Source: Glandiceps talaboti
Lineage: Eukaryota; Hemichordata; Enteropneusta; Spengelidae
Reading direction: 5' to 3'
Length of the DNA: 35,000 bases
Assembly (NCBI RefSeq): GCF_964340395.1
Contig: NC_135557.1
Span: 23,573,725-23,608,724, forward strand
Position 1 is the stretch's first letter, and every line of letters starts with the position of its first letter. Under the pieces are notes generated by a model that worked only from the letters and a program-made list of their open reading frames with translations, had not been told where the DNA came from and searched no databases. The translations under genes were made by a program, and so were the position numbers. Below, piece by piece: positions 32,620 to 35,000 of this stretch.

Positions 32620-34957
32620 CTAAATTAGACATGTTAAACAGTCGGAATAAACCCAATATATACTAATACGAAGAAATAGACTTGAAATCAAATCCAAAGT
32701 TTAGTTTTAATAAAGCTCGGAAGCATATCGATACACAGTAAAAGACACACACCACATGAGCGGGATACAAAATAGGTGGTGAAAATAATTACATAACACA
32801 ATGTCTAGAACTTACCCAAATTCAATATTTCCCAAAGTACTATACCATAGGACCAGACATCAGTCTTTGAAGAATAAAAACTATCGATTATTGACTCAAG
32901 TGCCAACCATCGTATTGGTAGACGTTTCTAGCGATAAAAATAAAAGATGAAACATTCACATGTATTGAAATTAGAAAGAGAAAGACCATTGTATGCAGAC
33001 AATGGCAAAACGTCTATCAGTGACCTGAATTCCAAAACGTGTCGCTCAAGTACATTTTGAGAGAATGCCGAAGAACAGGAAATAATAAAAACTATATATT
33101 TAATTGTTATGTGAAATAAATTGAGAAAGCAGATAGGAGGAAATAAATATCATACAAACAAATAGACAGTACGGAGGACGGGGAGATACACACCACAGTT
33201 ATTCGTTCATATGTTGGATGGTCCATTACTGATGTACAGAAACTAAATTCTGATATCTTGCAGACTTTGTTGCACCCAACTTGTAGTGTTCGGGCGGATA
33301 ACATTCGTAGAACCCACTAGTTCATGAGAAAGAGAAAAATATCAATGAAGTATTCATTATTTCGGCCAGAAATGAACTGTATATAAATTAATCAGTTCCT
33401 GGAAAACAAGAAAAACAATATTTATCATGTTCCATGTATGTAACTCTGCCTCTGACAAGCATTACATATTTGAAATTACAATCTCCCATTGGTTAATAGG
33501 TTATCGTGATAGCGGATAACCCCCTCCCCACCCCGACATGGGGGGGGGGTTAATAAACGGTCTCACATTGATCATTTTCATCACACGTATCAAAGATTTG
33601 GTTTAAGAAATTACGTATTTCGCTTCAATTTATTGCACCAAGGCCAACAAACCACATACGCACATGTACACACACATAGACACAGATAAATACACACATT
33701 TACACATTTACACGAGCCCAATAGAAATTACACTTCCTTTGCTTTTGAAAAAGTTTAGAAGTCAGTAAATTTGAACATTTCACTCTAGGTCTTAATGCGT
33801 ACAGTCCTTTTGATAGAACATACATCTCACCTCATTCTCTTCCAAGAATGCCATTCCTCTTGCAACCTGTAAAGCCATCAATAAAAGATCCACATTGTTG
33901 CCAAGGTTACCATTAGTGTCTGTTTTATAACCATCACGAGTTTCTCTGAGGTAGCTCTTCAATGACCCGTATGGAAAATACTCCAAGACGCAGAACATTG
34001 GATCTGTAAAAAAAAAAGCAATGCGAACGGATTATCTTAAGAATTTGCAAATACATAAAAAAAAATAACTCATAGATAGCCCACTACGTACACATTCTTC
34101 TGTCCGTCCAGTTCCACTTCCTGCGCATGGTCCGCTCCCCCTCCTTCATTCTCTAATCTGACATTTTACAGGATGTATATGTGTGTTTTAAATAGGGAGA
34201 ACACCTTAACTTACTGTCATCCACGCAATATCGCATCATTGTCGCTAAATGCGGATGCCTTGGTAGGTTCTTCATAAAATCAATTTCTCTTCGTAGACAA
34301 TTTTTGGCTTCCTCATTCAAATTATCTGTTGAAGTTAAACGAAGCACATAAATAATATTGAGAAAATACAATAACTTATTAATGCTATATATTTAATTAT
34401 TACCATAATATACGTTGGTATATATTGAAGAATACTTACGATTACGTATTCATGGAATATGATAATTTATTGTTTTGCATTAAAGCTGAACTAATAGAAA
34501 CCAACAGACAGGATTATTGAAAATTTAATCGATCAAATTATCATACTGTTATCTCTCATATTTTTACCTGGTTGTCAATGTCATGTACAGACATCTACTC
34601 AATGTAATCAGTAAGATATCACAATTATCATTACAGTATCTCTTTTCACAAGGTCAAATTTATAATTCCATTCACTATAATTTGTCATAGATTATATAAC
34701 ATTGACTTAGTATTACTTATGTCGTTGTTCCTGAAGCCTCTTGCAATTATATTTTATAATATTAATTCATTATTAACAACATACATGTTTATTTTGTACT
34801 ACTTACCCTTGAGAAGTTTTGCACACACTGTTACCTGGCCTATTCCTTGCAATGGTACTTTCGCCTTCACCATTTTGGTAAATAATCCGACACTTATATT
34901 GCCAAGTATCGTCAAATCGTTGAATGACATCCCAGTGATCGGTTCCTCTACATCAAT
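31929..34957 (-). CDS. receptor tyrosine pseudokinase gene A (3' part)
   Basis: Exons: 34957-34807, 34325-34215, 34003-33831, 33316-33194, 32927-32816, 32567-32471 and 32040-31929 (TGA). Exon order and phases match gene B, and four internal exons have identical lengths (111, 123, 112 and 97 bp), so this is a tandem duplicate. The domain keeps the beta-3 Lys (VCAKLL) and alpha-C Glu (RREIDFM). The glycine loop is [18 protein letters not shown] has become [11 protein letters not shown] is EFS and APE is ALE. Catalysis is therefore unlikely; an allosteric or scaffold role is inferred. The frame is fully open, so it does not look like a decaying pseudogene. The gene continues past the right edge. 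Confidence 0.87.
32471..32567 (-). CDS. pseudokinase A exon: helix G region
   Basis: The acceptor is ACCCAG and the donor GTAGGT at 32470; it is in at phase 1 and out at phase 2. It encodes [19 protein letters not shown] and YRMPKPSHC. The length (97 bp) equals gene B exon 11. Confidence 0.88.
32577..32621. repeat. (AAC)n microsatellite
   Basis: About 45 bp of CAA/AAC repeats, just upstream of the preceding pseudokinase exon's acceptor on the minus strand. Confidence 0.95.
32816..32927 (-). CDS. pseudokinase A exon: APE-equivalent and helix F
   Basis: The acceptor is ATCGCTAG and the donor GTAAGT at 32815; it is in at phase 0 and out at phase 1. It encodes [13 protein letters not shown], in which the APE proline is leucine, then [13 protein letters not shown] with the conserved helix F Asp. 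The length (112 bp) equals gene B exon 10. Confidence 0.89.
33194..33316 (-). CDS. pseudokinase A exon: degenerate catalytic loop
   Basis: The acceptor is AACTAG and the donor GTGTGT at 33193; both are phase 0 (41 codons, as in gene B). It encodes [13 protein letters not shown] where gene B has [13 protein letters not shown], and KISEFSFC where gene B has KISDFGFA. The catalytic Asp is Met, the metal-binding Asn is Thr and the DFG Asp is Glu. One activation-loop tyrosine (PTYERI) is present. Confidence 0.88.
33831..34003 (-). CDS. pseudokinase A exon: hinge and helix E
   Basis: The acceptor is TTTTACAG and the donor GTGAGA at 33830; it is in at phase 1 and out at phase 0. It encodes [18 protein letters not shown], a short Asp/Asn-rich insert, and [17 protein letters not shown]. 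It is five codons shorter than gene B exon 8, within the kinase insert. Confidence 0.88.
34215..34325 (-). CDS. pseudokinase A exon: alpha-C helix
   Basis: The acceptor is TCAACAG and the donor GTAAGT at 34214; both are phase 1 (111 bp). It encodes [17 protein letters not shown], keeping the alpha-C Glu, then [14 protein letters not shown]. Confidence 0.88.
34807..34957 (-). CDS. pseudokinase A exon: degenerate glycine loop
   Basis: The acceptor is TGCACAG and the donor GTAAGT at 34806; it is in at phase 0 and out at phase 1. It encodes [20 protein letters not shown] and TVCAKLLK. The first and third glycines of GxGxxG are lost, while the beta-3 Lys stays. Upstream exons (juxtamembrane, transmembrane, ectodomain) lie outside the window. 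Confidence 0.86.
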
Positions 34958-35000
34958 CTGTGCATATATTGACAAGACATGAGTGGTAAACGATCAATGA

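Noticed and set aside
31929-34957. Genes A and B as one receptor with tandem kinase domains (JAK-like)
   Set aside because: A ends with a stop codon right after its kinase domain, followed by clustered poly(A) signals, and B has its own transmembrane exon. Two genes is the simpler reading, though read-through isoforms are not excluded.

Overview
This is eukaryotic, animal-type genomic DNA: AT-rich, split genes with GT/AG introns, and very abundant simple repeats. The gene content (immunoglobulin-superfamily receptor, FGFR-like receptor tyrosine kinases, a Tx1-like LINE) suits an invertebrate animal. An invertebrate deuterostome such as amphioxus or a hemichordate is my best guess, but it is not proven.

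Layout. (1) About 222-14626, plus strand: the 3' part of an immunoglobulin-superfamily (IgSF) transmembrane receptor gene. Six Ig domains are each encoded by one exon with phase-1 borders. They are followed by a transmembrane exon, three short cytoplasmic exons with tyrosine motifs, and a last exon with a Pro/Glu/Thr/Ser-rich tail. The gene begins left of the window. (2) About 1672-7533, minus strand: an apparently full-length LINE with two uninterrupted ORFs, inserted antisense in the intron between Ig exons 2 and 3. It is bounded on both sides by (GA)n/(TC)n tracts, as expected of a TC-microsatellite-targeting element. (3) About 14.6-23.2 kb: mostly non-coding, with possible orphan exons, long compound microsatellites and a degenerate array of roughly 0.5-0.6 kb units, each carrying a GCGCCCTCA-like core. 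(4) 23295-30340, minus strand: a receptor tyrosine kinase gene (gene B) with transmembrane exon, tyrosine-bearing juxtamembrane region, complete kinase domain and C-terminal tail. (5) 31929-34957, minus strand: a tandem paralogue (gene A) whose exon sizes match gene B, but whose catalytic motifs are destroyed. It is a predicted pseudokinase that continues beyond the right edge.

The IgSF gene and the kinase genes are convergent. Both carry YAQ(V/L)D-type candidate SH2-docking motifs just inside the membrane. The most interesting points are the TC-flanked intact LINE, the active-kinase/pseudokinase tandem pair, in-phase candidate splice donors on a minisatellite at an exon-intron border, a 151-bp foldback element with a perfect 9-bp target duplication, and the GCGCCCTCA-unit array. 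All exon calls come from reading splice sites and frames by eye; no transcript or database comparison was available.
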